A stretch of 33,611 nucleotides of DNA from Gammaproteobacteria bacterium bin55 (GTDB lineage: Bacteria; Pseudomonadota; Gammaproteobacteria; Pseudomonadales; Azotimanducaceae): contig MPMU01000021.1 in assembly GCA_002238665.1 (NCBI GenBank), positions 1 through 33,611 of the forward strand, read 5' to 3'. A program made the position numbers and the translations under genes. The notes beneath the pieces are model-generated. The model was not told the origin of the DNA. It made no database searches and was given only the letters and a program-made list of their open reading frames with translations. Positions 16,196 through 26,024 of the stretch are shown one piece after another; position 1 is the first letter of the stretch, and each line of letters begins with the position of its first letter.

Positions 16196-16930
16196 CTACT
16201 TTGAATTTCTCTGCCTTAGTGCTTCGTACAACATTACCCCTGTTGCCACTGACACGTTCAGACTGCCGACAGATTCCTTAACAGGAATTTGCACCAGGTA
16301 GTCACAAACATCTTTCGTTAATTTGCGTAGTCCACTTTCCTCATTGCCCATAACAATGGCAATGGAACCTGCATAGTCGACATCCAAATACGACTGGTTG
16401 GCTGAACCCGTTGTACCAACGACCCACACACCTTGTTCTTTCATCCACGTCATGAGTCGCACTAGATTCGATACTTGTGCGATAAACAGATCTTTCGTCG
16501 TACCGCTGGAAGTCTTCAGGACCGTGGCATTTAACGTCCCTGAGCGATTCTTTGGCAGAATCACCGCATCTATCCCAACCGCACTAGCAGTGCGACAACA
16601 TGCACCCACGTTTCCTGGATCTTGCAGATCTTCTAATACGAGCAGAAGAGGAAATTGCAATCCTTCAATCTTCTGTTTCAGTTCCTGTTCAGTCCGCAGT
16701 CTGATATCGTGAATCTCTATCAACAATCCCTGATGGTTGTCCCCCTTACACAATCGGTCGAGAGCCTGACGTGTTACGTACTGGACACGGATCGAATGAG
16801 ACTTTGCGAGTGATACTAACTCTGAACGCCTTCGATCATGCGACCCTTGCAGAACCACTAATCGATGTACCTGGTTTGCAGCGTTGAGTAGTTGCTCTTT
16901 GACAGAGTGATAGCCATAAACGGAAGACAT
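16196..16930 (-). CDS. rlmB: 23S rRNA (guanosine-2251-2'-O)-methyltransferase RlmB
   Basis: This SPOUT-class methyltransferase modifies G2251 in the 23S peptidyl-transferase P-loop. The N-terminal substrate-binding domain starts YGYHSVKEQLL; the catalytic knot domain shows LEDLQDPGNVGACCRTASAVGIDAVIL in pieces matching motif 1, VMGNEESGLRKL (motif 2) and VGSLNVSVATGVMLYEALRQ (motif 3). The 244-residue length is normal. It stands 29 bp after the second RNB-family gene; rnr-rlmB is a conserved gammaproteobacterial pair. Confidence 0.95.
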   Translation of the reverse strand: MSSVYGYHSVKEQLLNAANQVHRLVVLQGSHDRRRSELVSLAKSHSIRVQYVTRQALDRLCKGDNHQGLLIEIHDIRLRTEQELKQKIEGLQFPLLLVLEDLQDPGNVGACCRTASAVGIDAVILPKNRSGTLNATVLKTSSGTTKDLFIAQVSNLVRLMTWMKEQGVWVVGTTGSANQSYLDVDYAGSIAIVMGNEESGLRKLTKDVCDYLVQIPVKESVGSLNVSVATGVMLYEALRQRNSK

Positions 16931-16959
16931 TAGGTACTCTGTATTGACTCTAGATGGAG

Positions 16960-18726
16960 TTAGTTTGTCGCGTGACCTAGCAGCGCTAGATCGACGAGGA
17001 GTTCACTAGTATTCACGTTTTTCACCATCGCGCTGACCTGATCTCCTATACGGAACGCAACTTGTGTTGCCTCACCGACAAGCCCATCTTCACCTAACAC
17101 GTAGCGATCCTCGGGATGTAAATCACCTACATAGATGCGACCTTGAACTGCATACCGATCAAAGTCCACGTACACACCATCTTCAGTTAAGTTGACAATG
17201 ACACCAGTGTATTTCTTGTTCTGAATTAGTTGTGCCCGGCTACACATGAGCCAATTACTTAAAAAGTGGGTGATTTGCTGTCCCTTCAACGCATTCTTGG
17301 ACTGGTGATTCGCAAACTCGTCGCCTGACAGAAAGGAATCTGCTGAATTCTCATCGCGCAGTAATTTCTTCACTACTCGTTGGTTATGGAGATCTGAATA
17401 CCTTCTCAACGGAGAGGTGAAATGCATGTAAACGTCCAATGCCAATCCAAAATGCCAGTTCGGCGTGGTTGAATACTCTGCTCTCAGAACCTTTGTCACT
17501 TCTCGTAGGTCTCTGAGCCACATTCGAGATGTCCTACAGGAATCAACGATGTCAGCAAAAACGCGCCGTATGTTTCGGTCACCACTCTTGTAGAACATGT
17601 CGTCTAGTTCTTTGTACGAGACAGCCCGAACTAGATCTCTGAGACATTCTCTGGTAGGGGCGGCTTGAACGCGGAACAACGGCGGCAGACTTTTCGAACT
17701 TCCTTGGCATCGATTCTCGACCCAGTTAGCGACGGCGTAATTCGTAAAAATCATCAACTCCGCAATCGCCTTGAGTGCTAAATTGTCGCTAGATACATCC
17801 CTCTCTGTTGTTCGGGCATACTCATTCTCGTATAGGCTCTCACCGTCTGCAAATTCCAATCCGCCTCGTCGAATCCGGTTTATCTTCAGTTTGTTAGTCA
17901 GGTGCTGTAGTTCCTGCAATGAGGTCTTAACTTCCTCATCTTCAATATTCTCTAGTGCACCATGGATAAAGAATCCTTCAACGCTGTCGTAGTCAAGTTG
18001 CATTCGTGACCGGACGCTGGCTTCGTACATCTCAACATTGACCAAGGTACCTTCGGAACTCACTTCCAGACTACATACGATTGCCGGACGTTTCTGTGTT
18101 GGTAGCAACGAGCAAAAGTCCTCAATCATCGCCATGGGGTATAGAGGAACTACGCAACCTGGCAGATAGACTGAGGTACCTAACTGAGCGGCTTCTTGAT
18201 CAATCGAATCTCCTGCATAGACATACTCTGCTACATCTGCGATTGCAACCACAGCCTTCCATCCGCCAGTTGCTAAGCGTTTCACAAAAACTGCATCATC
18301 GAGCACAATCGAAGTGGGGCCGTCTATCGTGACGAATGGCAGGTCACAAAGATCTGTTCTAGCCCTTGCTCTCAAAGGCGTCAACGACGAACCTATGTAA
18401 TGTCCAAGTAAATCTTCTGCAACTAAAGGATCTCGACCGAACAAAACTCGCGCGAAACGAAGCAGCTTCTTTTTCTCGTATCCACTAAGATTTTCTTCAA
18501 TGACGCCCACTAGTTTCTGTTTCGTATGTGCGTGCTCCCGGATGGACCCTACCATCACGAGCATCCCTTCCTCAAACCCGTGTTCGTCCTGTACATCTAC
18601 CTTCTGTTTATAACCATCAGGGATGCACTGAATTTCAGGAAGTACCAGCTCAACATAAGGCCTTTTACCAGACTTCTTCAGGGTCCCAACTAAATATTGA
18701 GGCACATTAGGACTGTCTACTGTCAT
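16960..18726 (-). CDS. RNase R-like paralog with altered active site
   Basis: This 588-residue RNB-family protein is adjacent to and clearly related to the RNase R gene upstream. Order: cold-shock-like domain (1-85), RNB domain (about 125-470) and S1 domain (from about 510, GVIVNLTEDGVYVDFD). The usual active-site run has four aspartates, as in DGxxxxDFDD. Here it reads TIDGPTSIVLDDAV: Asp135, Asp143 and Asp144 remain but the second aspartate is Val141. The ALSN motif is also changed (MIEDFCSLL), while the RNA-binding TSPLRRYSDLHNQR is kept. In RNase II the four aspartates hold the catalytic metals, so lowered or absent exonuclease activity is inferred; RNA binding is likely intact. ATG at 18726 follows GGATAAGG. 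It lies 29 bp before rlmB, in the position normally held by the end of rnr. Confidence 0.88.
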   Translation of the reverse strand: MTVDSPNVPQYLVGTLKKSGKRPYVELVLPEIQCIPDGYKQKVDVQDEHGFEEGMLVMVGSIREHAHTKQKLVGVIEENLSGYEKKKLLRFARVLFGRDPLVAEDLLGHYIGSSLTPLRARARTDLCDLPFVTIDGPTSIVLDDAVFVKRLATGGWKAVVAIADVAEYVYAGDSIDQEAAQLGTSVYLPGCVVPLYPMAMIEDFCSLLPTQKRPAIVCSLEVSSEGTLVNVEMYEASVRSRMQLDYDSVEGFFIHGALENIEDEEVKTSLQELQHLTNKLKINRIRRGGLEFADGESLYENEYARTTERDVSSDNLALKAIAELMIFTNYAVANWVENRCQGSSKSLPPLFRVQAAPTRECLRDLVRAVSYKELDDMFYKSGDRNIRRVFADIVDSCRTSRMWLRDLREVTKVLRAEYSTTPNWHFGLALDVYMHFTSPLRRYSDLHNQRVVKKLLRDENSADSFLSGDEFANHQSKNALKGQQITHFLSNWLMCSRAQLIQNKKYTGVIVNLTEDGVYVDFDRYAVQGRIYVGDLHPEDRYVLGEDGLVGEATQVAFRIGDQVSAMVKNVNTSELLVDLALLGHATN

Positions 18727-18811
18727 CCTTATCCGGAGCGTGGTTTGCCAAGTTGAAATGAGTGTATATCATATTGACATTAAGCGAATTTCTTACAAAT
18801 TGGCAAATTAA

Positions 18812-18847
18812 GTTCGGTAAGCCGATCTCGGCTATTCATCCCCGAAC
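18812..18847. repeat. Nested stem-loop between the two RNB genes
   Basis: Outer arms GTTCGG (18812-18817) and CCGAAC (18842-18847) enclose a second perfect hairpin AGCCGA-TC-TCGGCT (18820-18833). Read on the minus strand the structure is followed by TTAATTTG, only weakly T-rich. It lies in the 204-bp gap between rnr and its paralog and could be an RNA-processing or attenuation site. A weak -10-like TATGAT for the paralog lies about 50 bp further downstream. Confidence 0.4.
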
Positions 18848-18930
18848 TGTGCCAAAAGGTAAATCCACAATGTTAGTTCCGACTAGCAGAATCCAAATTG
18901 AGTGAACTGTCGATAGACCCGCTCAGAACT

Positions 18931-20733
18931 CTATCTTCGTGTCGACGCGGTTTCTTCGTGTTCCCTACGCAATCCCAAGTCAACGTACCCTAGTATCGGA
19001 TCAACAGACTTAATCCACACTTTGAGCTTGTCCCCAAGTGAGTATGTAGCACCACTCCACTCTGCCACTAACTTCTCGTTTTCAAGTTCGTAGTACTCAT
19101 GCCCAAGTTTGGATATATGGATTAACCCAGACGTCAAGTGTTTGTCCAAATCGACAAATAGACCAAAGCTAGTCACACCACTCACTATCCCTGTATCAGT
19201 CGTACCAATACGTCTTTCAACCCATTTGCAAGTTAGCCACCGGTCGACGTATCTACTCATTTCGTCAATCTCGCGTTCGAGGTTGGATTGGCGTTCCGAG
19301 TATGAGGTTAACTCCTCCTCATCTTGCTCGATAGGTCGTTGGTGAATGACATCCTTAAGTAGCCTATGGTTGTACAAATCTGAATAGCGTCTTATCGGCG
19401 AGGTGAAGTGCAAGTATTGATCCAACGCGAGACCGAAGTGCCCTTGATTCGTAAAGGAATATCGTGCTGGCGGTAGATTCTTAACCAACTGAAAGTTCCA
19501 AAACGGTGAATTTCCTTTCTTCTTTGCTAAATCCTTGAAGAACATTTGGAGTGGTCCCTCACGGTATTCTTCGATTTTGCTAGGCAGATTTTTCATACCG
19601 AATTGATTTCCCACTCGATACAAAGATTCTTCATCCGGTGGCTCATGCACTCGATACATGGGTTTACAGTGTTGAGCCAATTTCTCAGCTACCACCTGAT
19701 TAGTAAGCACCATCGCTTCTTCAATCATTTGATGTGCAAAGTTTCGCTCCGTGAGATAGACACCTGTCGGCTCGTTATTCTCAATTTGAACCGATGCCTC
19801 TGGAATGTCAAAATCAAGACCGCCGCGCTCGCTTCTTAGCTCTAATCGTTTCTCACAAAAGCTCTTTAGAGAATACAGTGAATCTCGGATAGAAGCATCT
19901 TGAACTTTGTTTTCATCTCCGGTCTGCAGAAGTCGATTGACCTCACCGTAGGTAAGACGAGCATGCGACCTAATCACCGCCTCTTGGAAGCTCACCTGCT
20001 TTACTACCCCAGATTCATCAATGACCATTTCCGTAGTCATTGCAAGACGGTCCTCTCCTGGCACCAGGGAGCAAATACCGTTGGAGAGCTGCTCGGGGAG
20101 CATTGGTATCACGCGAGTTGGAAAATACACTGAAAATCCGCGACTCTTTGCCTCCTGATCAAGCTCTGAATTGAGCTTGACGTAGTGTGCAACATCGGCT
20201 ATGGCAACAACCAGCTTCCAGCCTCCTGTTGGAAGGCTTTCCGCATAGACTGCATCATCAAAATCTTTGGCAAAGCGCCCGTCAATCGTGACCAGAGGTA
20301 ATGACCGCAGATCGACTCGACCCTTAATATCTTCCTGATCAACAGTGCTAGGAAACTTCTGTTCCTCAATTGCACTTAACCACGTACGAGAACGCTTCTT
20401 AGCCAGCAAGGCCGTATTGACGGCAAGATCAAGCGTATTTGCACCTGAAATTTTTTGACTGACTTTCCCCCGATAAGCGCCGCTCTTTCGGATTATTCCA
20501 TCGACTATCACCACGTCACCATGTTGGAAACGATGAGCGTCTTGAACCAGAACTTCCTCCTTAATTTCGGACAGAATCGGTTTGGCATATGGACGTCCAC
20601 GGTCCATAAACAATAATCCCACAATACCGTTTTGCACCCGCCGCGGATACTTCTTCTTAACTGCCCGCGCATCAGAATTCTGCTGTTGCTTTCTAGCTGT
20701 CTTGCTTCTAATTGACTTAGATTCTCTACTCAT
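18931..20733 (-). CDS. rnr: Ribonuclease R (3'-5' exoribonuclease)
   Basis: RNase R degrades structured RNA from the 3' end and takes part in RNA quality control and trans-translation. The 600-residue protein has a lysine/arginine-rich N-terminus (SKSIRSKTARKQQQ), one recognisable cold-shock-like domain (about 34-100), the RNB catalytic domain and a C-terminal S1 domain (GIVSGVTSFGLFVDLDKHL). The active-site run is intact: TIDGRFAKDFDDAV with Asp151, 157, 159 and 160. VIPMLPEQLSNGICSLVPGEDR and FTSPIRRYSDLYNHR are also present. It is shorter than E. coli RNase R (813 residues), lacking the N-terminal helix-turn-helix and the lysine-rich tail. It has no good ribosome-binding site, and a -10-like TATACA lies six bases before the ATG. 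The tRNA-Leu / rnr / rlmB order matches many gammaproteobacteria. Confidence 0.93.
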   Translation of the reverse strand: MSRESKSIRSKTARKQQQNSDARAVKKKYPRRVQNGIVGLLFMDRGRPYAKPILSEIKEEVLVQDAHRFQHGDVVIVDGIIRKSGAYRGKVSQKISGANTLDLAVNTALLAKKRSRTWLSAIEEQKFPSTVDQEDIKGRVDLRSLPLVTIDGRFAKDFDDAVYAESLPTGGWKLVVAIADVAHYVKLNSELDQEAKSRGFSVYFPTRVIPMLPEQLSNGICSLVPGEDRLAMTTEMVIDESGVVKQVSFQEAVIRSHARLTYGEVNRLLQTGDENKVQDASIRDSLYSLKSFCEKRLELRSERGGLDFDIPEASVQIENNEPTGVYLTERNFAHQMIEEAMVLTNQVVAEKLAQHCKPMYRVHEPPDEESLYRVGNQFGMKNLPSKIEEYREGPLQMFFKDLAKKKGNSPFWNFQLVKNLPPARYSFTNQGHFGLALDQYLHFTSPIRRYSDLYNHRLLKDVIHQRPIEQDEEELTSYSERQSNLEREIDEMSRYVDRWLTCKWVERRIGTTDTGIVSGVTSFGLFVDLDKHLTSGLIHISKLGHEYYELENEKLVAEWSGATYSLGDKLKVWIKSVDPILGYVDLGLRREHEETASTRR

Positions 20734-21097
20734 GTTTTATGTATACCCGTATATATGAATACTTGATGTTCTAATTTTAATGTTTTTTTATACACATTTT
20801 AAAATCCTTCAATGTAGTCCCATATCGGGTTCTATCGTGAAAGAATGTAAGTGGGTCTTTATCATCCAAATTTTGAGCTGATTATCAGTAGGCGCGGGAT
20901 TGCAGAGAAGTAGAGAGGTCCTCGAACCACCATCCACTTTTCTTGACTGGCTGAGATAATGCATCGCCGCGAAGTCAAGTACACAACTTCCTAGTGTTGC
21001 ATCACATGCAAGCATTGGTGAATCGGTCGCTTCATTAAAATTGCATCCTCTGAACCCTCACCATTGATTTCGTCGATCCGGAGACGAATTTCAGTAT
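20734..21097. other. 364-bp gap between rnr and tRNA-Leu
   Basis: The part next to rnr is AT-rich and should hold its promoter; TATACA (minus strand, 20740-20745) ends six bases before the ATG. The rest holds no supported gene: a 68-codon minus-strand frame at 20809-21015 has no recognisable features. Next to the tRNA lies an inverted repeat TTCGTC (21069-21074) / GACGAA (21083-21088) with an 8-base loop. Confidence 0.4.
20740..20745 (-). promoter_or_regulatory. Possible -10 element of rnr, close to the start codon
   Basis: Minus strand TATACA, followed by TAAAAC and the rnr ATG. With a start point six to seven bases downstream the transcript would begin at or next to the ATG, that is, be leaderless. 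No clear -35 is seen. Confidence 0.3.
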
Positions 21098-21183
21098 GCC
21101 GAGGTGGCGAAAAGGTAGACGCGCTAGTTTCAGGTACTAGTGGGGATTTCCCCGTGGAGGTTCGAGTCCTCTTCTCGGCACCA
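21098..21183 (+). tRNA. leuT: tRNA-Leu(CAG)
   Basis: Class II tRNA of 86 nt with encoded CCA. Acceptor stem GCCGAGG pairs with TCTCGGC. The D-arm has GGTGGCGAAAAGGTAGACGC, the anticodon loop TTCAGGT carries anticodon CAG (21131-21133), there is a long variable arm (TGGGGATTTCCCCGT) and a T-arm GGAGGTTCGAGTCCTCT. It reads CUG codons. It is the only RNA gene on the plus strand and converges on folE2. The gene symbol is only nominal. Confidence 0.97.
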
Positions 21184-21206
21184 ATACTTATTCGGTTGTT
21201 AGATCG

Positions 21207-22157
21207 TCAAGGAATAGCTGAAAAACCATCGGTAATACCTTTTGTGGCGATGGCTACCGCATTATGTGCGTGCAAACTCTCATAGTGTTCCACGCGCACT
21301 AGGAAGTCCAGGATTCGTTCTTCTCGGTCCAAACAATCTTTGAGTCTACGAACTGCATCCTCACAAAACATTGGATTCTGACCGTTACGGATGGCGAATT
21401 CCTGCTCATCCTTGCGACGGACTGCGGTTTGAACGGGTGTGCCCAGTGCATTCTCTACCGAGTCGATGAACGAGGTGATCGGAAAGTACTCCAATCGCTC
21501 ATCCAGCTTCGTGTGTATTTTAGCAACACTTCTTTGACCATGGGGTGTAGCGACAATTCCATGGGAACTTCCCAGCCAGTCAAAGACTTGCGCCTTGTCA
21601 ATTAATCCATCTGAGTCAAAATCAACATCAAACTGGTGTTGTATTGCCTGACGCGACAATGCCGCAGAAGCCGGACAGGTACTCGAATAGTGCACCCAAA
21701 ACTCAAGATCAATCACGATTTTGGATCCTTCTCTCGAACCCCGAATGTAAACCGGGTACTTATTCCAACCCGAATGGTCCGTGACCAACGCAGATCGTTT
21801 AAGGACGTAATCGAATCGAAACTCAATGTAGGATTTCGTAGACACGTCGTTGTGAGATGCTTGTAGGTCGTCTAGAAGGTGTGCGAGTCGGACGGGAGTT
21901 AGTGCTTGATCAGTTTCGTATGTCCCAATGGTTCGATAAAGTCTCGACATATGAATGCCTTTCGCATGGGCATCCGTCAAGTTGACATAAACCTGAATCG
22001 CACACTGCTGATCTGTGACTTTGTCTTCATCACGAAAACGAAGTGGAGCTGAGATTTCGCTCATCCCTACCCAATCGATGGTACCTTGCGGCTCCTCGTG
22101 GTGGTCCATAGCCACATCAGGCATAGGACTACGTATATTGATCGCAGATTTATTCAT
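21207..22157 (-). CDS. folE2: GTP cyclohydrolase FolE2 (type IB)
   Basis: It converts GTP to 7,8-dihydroneopterin triphosphate, the first step of folate (and queuosine) synthesis. It belongs to the FolE2/MptA family, which can work with metals other than zinc. Motifs seen: VGMSEISAPLRF, NLTDAHAKGIHMSRLY, HYSSTCPASAALSRQ (conserved Cys), HGQRSVAKI, ENALGTPVQTAVRRKDEQEF, and NGQNPMFCEDA then HYESLHAHNAVA. About 316 residues. I chose ATG 22157 (before NKSAINIRSPMPDV, with GGA a few bases upstream). A GTG at 22181 is possible, but the AGGAA before it is too close to act as a ribosome-binding site. It follows the Trm112-like gene on the same strand. Confidence 0.93.
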   Translation of the reverse strand: MNKSAINIRSPMPDVAMDHHEEPQGTIDWVGMSEISAPLRFRDEDKVTDQQCAIQVYVNLTDAHAKGIHMSRLYRTIGTYETDQALTPVRLAHLLDDLQASHNDVSTKSYIEFRFDYVLKRSALVTDHSGWNKYPVYIRGSREGSKIVIDLEFWVHYSSTCPASAALSRQAIQHQFDVDFDSDGLIDKAQVFDWLGSSHGIVATPHGQRSVAKIHTKLDERLEYFPITSFIDSVENALGTPVQTAVRRKDEQEFAIRNGQNPMFCEDAVRRLKDCLDREERILDFLVRVEHYESLHAHNAVAIATKGITDGFSAIP

Positions 22158-22213
22158 TGATTCCGGTGGACAGTACGACACTTCCTAGAACAGAAGTGAG
22201 CAATGTCTCTATT

Positions 22214-22405
22214 TTAGGTGAGCTCCTCTATTTCCTGGTCGGAGAGCGAACGCGCTTCGCTCTCAATCATGACAGGTATCCCATCTCGAATTGGATAGGC
22301 AAGACGTGCCTGAACGGACCACAGCTCACCTTGCGCCTTCTGATAAATCAATTCCGTTTTCGTCTTTGGACAAACAAGAATATCCAGAAGGTCTTGAGTC
22401 AGCAT
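22214..22405 (-). CDS. Trm112/YcaR-like small protein
   Basis: This 63-residue protein of the Trm112p-like family (E. coli YcaR) has the pattern [16 protein letters not shown] (6-21) and [19 protein letters not shown] (34-52). Family members act as small partners of methyltransferases in eukaryotes and archaea; the bacterial role is unclear. The zinc-type CPxC is reduced to CPKT and the other cysteines are absent, so it probably binds no zinc, as in several proteobacterial relatives. A TATAGA -10-like element (22414-22419) lies eight bases before the ATG. It is likely co-transcribed with folE2. Confidence 0.88.
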   Translation of the reverse strand: MLTQDLLDILVCPKTKTELIYQKAQGELWSVQARLAYPIRDGIPVMIESEARSLSDQEIEELT

Positions 22406-22557
22406 AGCTCAATTCTATAGTGAAATGAACCGATGGCTACTTTCGAGGATGTCCTGAAACAACACCGAAGATCGTCGCTTATTCCACCGAAACTCATTGA
22501 TTTTCAAACACTTTTCAGAACAAACAAAAGCTAAATGGTCAAACTATCGCCGGAAAA

Positions 22558-23841
<1,284 letters not shown>

Positions 23842-23898
23842 CTACAGACTATTGTTGTTGAAAAAAGGTTTTAGAGGAATAGGGCCGTCAAGGCATCA

Positions 23899-23929
23899 GG
23901 AGAGCGTGGCTGGCACGCTCTCCGTTTTT
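23899..23929 (+). terminator. Strong hairpin with T-run facing the plus strand
   Basis: A perfect 10-bp stem GGAGAGCGTG / CACGCTCTCC (23899-23908, 23914-23923) with a 5-base loop is followed by GTTTTT on the plus strand. On the minus strand, along which hflC and purA are transcribed, the stem is preceded by AAAAAC but followed by TGATGCC. So it looks like an intrinsic terminator for antisense transcription; on the sense strand it is a stable hairpin without a U-tract. Confidence 0.55.
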
Positions 23930-23943
23930 GACAAGCCGTTAAT

Positions 23944-24816
23944 CTACTTTTTTTCTGTCAGGTACTTAAAGAACTCGCTGGAGGGGTCAATCACCCATAA
24001 CGAGCCACTCGACGGGTCGAATACAGACTGATAGGCGTTCAAACTTCGGTAAAAGTCGTAAAACTCTTCGTCTTGACCGTACGCACTTGCGTAGATGCTG
24101 GTTGCCAGAGCATCTCCGTCTCCTCGAATCTGTTCAGCTTCGCGATACGCCTCAGCTTCGATGACAATTGACTCGCGTTCAGCATCCGCTCGAATTCCTT
24201 GTGCGACTTCGCTTCCTTCTGCGCGATATTGCTTAGCTTCGATTTCCCGTTCAGAATTCATTCGTTGAAATACAGCTGAGGATACCTCTTCAGGTAGGTC
24301 GATTCGCTTGACTCTGACATCAATGACGTTTACGCCAAACTCCGTGATCATTACTGTGTTTAACGATTCTGTCAGTTCTTGCATTAGTTGGTCACGTTCA
24401 CCGGAAATCACTTCGTGCATCGTACGTCTACCGATTTGGTTCCGTAGGCCCTCGTTCACACGATCAGATAGTGCGTTGTTCGCCCGTAGCTCATCTCCAG
24501 AAGTGGACTCATAGTATTTCTGAACATCATCGCTGATCCGCCACTTCACGAAAGAATCCACAATCAATGGCTTCTTTTCTATCGTGAAGTATCTTTGCGC
24601 TGGTGAGTCCAAGGTCAGAATGCGTCCATCGAATCGCTTTACTTCTTCCGCGATTGGAATCTTCATATGCAAGTTAGGTTGTACATCTTCGCGTTGGACT
24701 TTACCGAATTGGAGCACCAGTGCTCTTTCCCATTCGTTAACGACGTAGAAGCTATCTAATGCCAGTGCACCCAAGATAACGACTAGAACGACTACAACAA
24801 TTGATTTAACACCCAT
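23944..24816 (-). CDS. hflC: HflC, SPFH-domain subunit of the HflKC membrane complex
   Basis: HflC and HflK form a large inner-membrane cage around the FtsH protease and modulate its activity. One N-terminal membrane helix (VVVVLVVILGALALDSFYVV, 6-25) is followed by the SPFH domain (ERALVLQFGKVQ, LHMKIPIAEEVKRFDGRILTLD) and a helical stretch rich in Glu/Ala (ADAERESIVIEAEAYREAEQIRGD in shorter pieces). Length 290 is normal. It starts 17 bp after hflK. Confidence 0.96.
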   Translation of the reverse strand: MGVKSIVVVVLVVILGALALDSFYVVNEWERALVLQFGKVQREDVQPNLHMKIPIAEEVKRFDGRILTLDSPAQRYFTIEKKPLIVDSFVKWRISDDVQKYYESTSGDELRANNALSDRVNEGLRNQIGRRTMHEVISGERDQLMQELTESLNTVMITEFGVNVIDVRVKRIDLPEEVSSAVFQRMNSEREIEAKQYRAEGSEVAQGIRADAERESIVIEAEAYREAEQIRGDGDALATSIYASAYGQDEEFYDFYRSLNAYQSVFDPSSGSLWVIDPSSEFFKYLTEKK

Positions 24817-24833
24817 GTTTTATCTCCTTCGCT

Positions 24834-25982
24834 CTAGCGTCCCACGGACGAACCGGTTCGTCCCGTCTGACTTGAATTGTTAAGAGTATTTGACGACGTT
24901 CTCGAAGCATCCGTCAGCGCCGTACTCCCACTGAGTACCGGTTGTTGCCTACGTAATTGATCCAATGGCAAGTAAAGCAAGTTATTGCCTTCGTCAACAT
25001 CGACCATTATCAAGCCGACGTTCGACAGTACCTCTTCGAGTGTTTCAATATAGAGACGCACCCGAGTAATGTCTGGCGCGGCAGAGTATTCTTTTAGGAG
25101 CTTGTTGAAGCGCTCAGCCTCACCTTCTGCTCTTGCAACAGCGCGATCTCGATAAGCGTTGGCTTCTTCAATTGCCATCTGTGCAGCACCGCGTGCTTCA
25201 GGCACGACTTGCTCTGCATAAGCATTAGCCTGGTTAATAATCCTGACTTCATCCTCTTTTGCTTTTTGTACATCGTCAAACGCGTCTTGTACTTCTGCTG
25301 GAGGCCCAACACTGTCAATGTTGACTTTGACAATTCTGTAACCAGTCTCGTAGCGATTCACGTATGTTTGTAAACGATCCTGGACTTCTATACCGAGGAT
25401 TGCTCGCCCTTCGGTAATCACCGCATCCATTGTCGAACTTCCTACCACATGCCGCAACGCACTTTCCGTAGCGTGTCGAAGACTCTCTTCTGGAGAACGA
25501 ATATCGACCAAGTGTTTGACCGGGTCATTGACCACATACTGTACGACCAAATTAATGCCTACGATGTTTTCATCTTCGGTCAGCATTTGCCCTTCATGCG
25601 AACTGGATCGAACCTGTGTGACGTTCACTATCGAGACTTTATCCATGATGGGTGGATTCCAGTGTAAACCAGGGCCAACTGTTTCATCAAGTACCTTTCC
25701 AAACCGGAAAACCACACCTCTTTCCTGTGCGTCTACCTGATAGATTCCAAATGCCGCGTACACCAGGACTATCACGCCTAGCGCGATCAGAATCAAAGGA
25801 GTTGACAAAAACTTCTTGCCGCCGCCACCACCTGAAGAACCGCTCCCGCCGCGTCCGCCTCCACCAAACCAAGAATTGATGGTTTGCTGGAATTTCCGGA
25901 AGGTATCGTCTAGATCAGGCGGACCCTGATCTCCTCGCTGAGACCAAGGGTCTCTTTTATTGTTATCGTCGTTCCACGCCAT
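24834..25982 (-). CDS. hflK: HflK, SPFH-domain subunit of the HflKC membrane complex
   Basis: Partner of HflC around FtsH. The N-terminus is polar and glycine-rich (WSQRGDQGPPDLDD, then a run of Gly/Ser at about 40-55), then one membrane helix (LILIALGVIVLVYAAFGIY), then the SPFH domain beginning VDAQERGVVFRFGKVLDETVG and GLHWNPPIMDKV. A helical region with ANAYAEQVVPEARGAAQ and YRDRAVARAEGEAERF follows. The C-terminus is low-complexity Ser/Thr-rich. Length 382 is typical. It lies 42 bp after hflX. Confidence 0.96.
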   Translation of the reverse strand: MAWNDDNNKRDPWSQRGDQGPPDLDDTFRKFQQTINSWFGGGGRGGSGSSGGGGGKKFLSTPLILIALGVIVLVYAAFGIYQVDAQERGVVFRFGKVLDETVGPGLHWNPPIMDKVSIVNVTQVRSSSHEGQMLTEDENIVGINLVVQYVVNDPVKHLVDIRSPEESLRHATESALRHVVGSSTMDAVITEGRAILGIEVQDRLQTYVNRYETGYRIVKVNIDSVGPPAEVQDAFDDVQKAKEDEVRIINQANAYAEQVVPEARGAAQMAIEEANAYRDRAVARAEGEAERFNKLLKEYSAAPDITRVRLYIETLEEVLSNVGLIMVDVDEGNNLLYLPLDQLRRQQPVLSGSTALTDASRTSSNTLNNSSQTGRTGSSVGR

Positions 25983-26024
25983 GTGTAAATCTCAACATAT
26001 TCAAACCTATTTTATGAACAGGAC

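Noticed and set aside
20809-21015. 68-codon minus-strand frame upstream of rnr
   Set aside because: No domain or signal, no conserved pattern; likely chance.
22158-22181. Upstream GTG start for folE2
   Set aside because: The AGGAA directly abuts the GTG, too close for initiation; the ATG at 22157 gives the family-like N-terminus.
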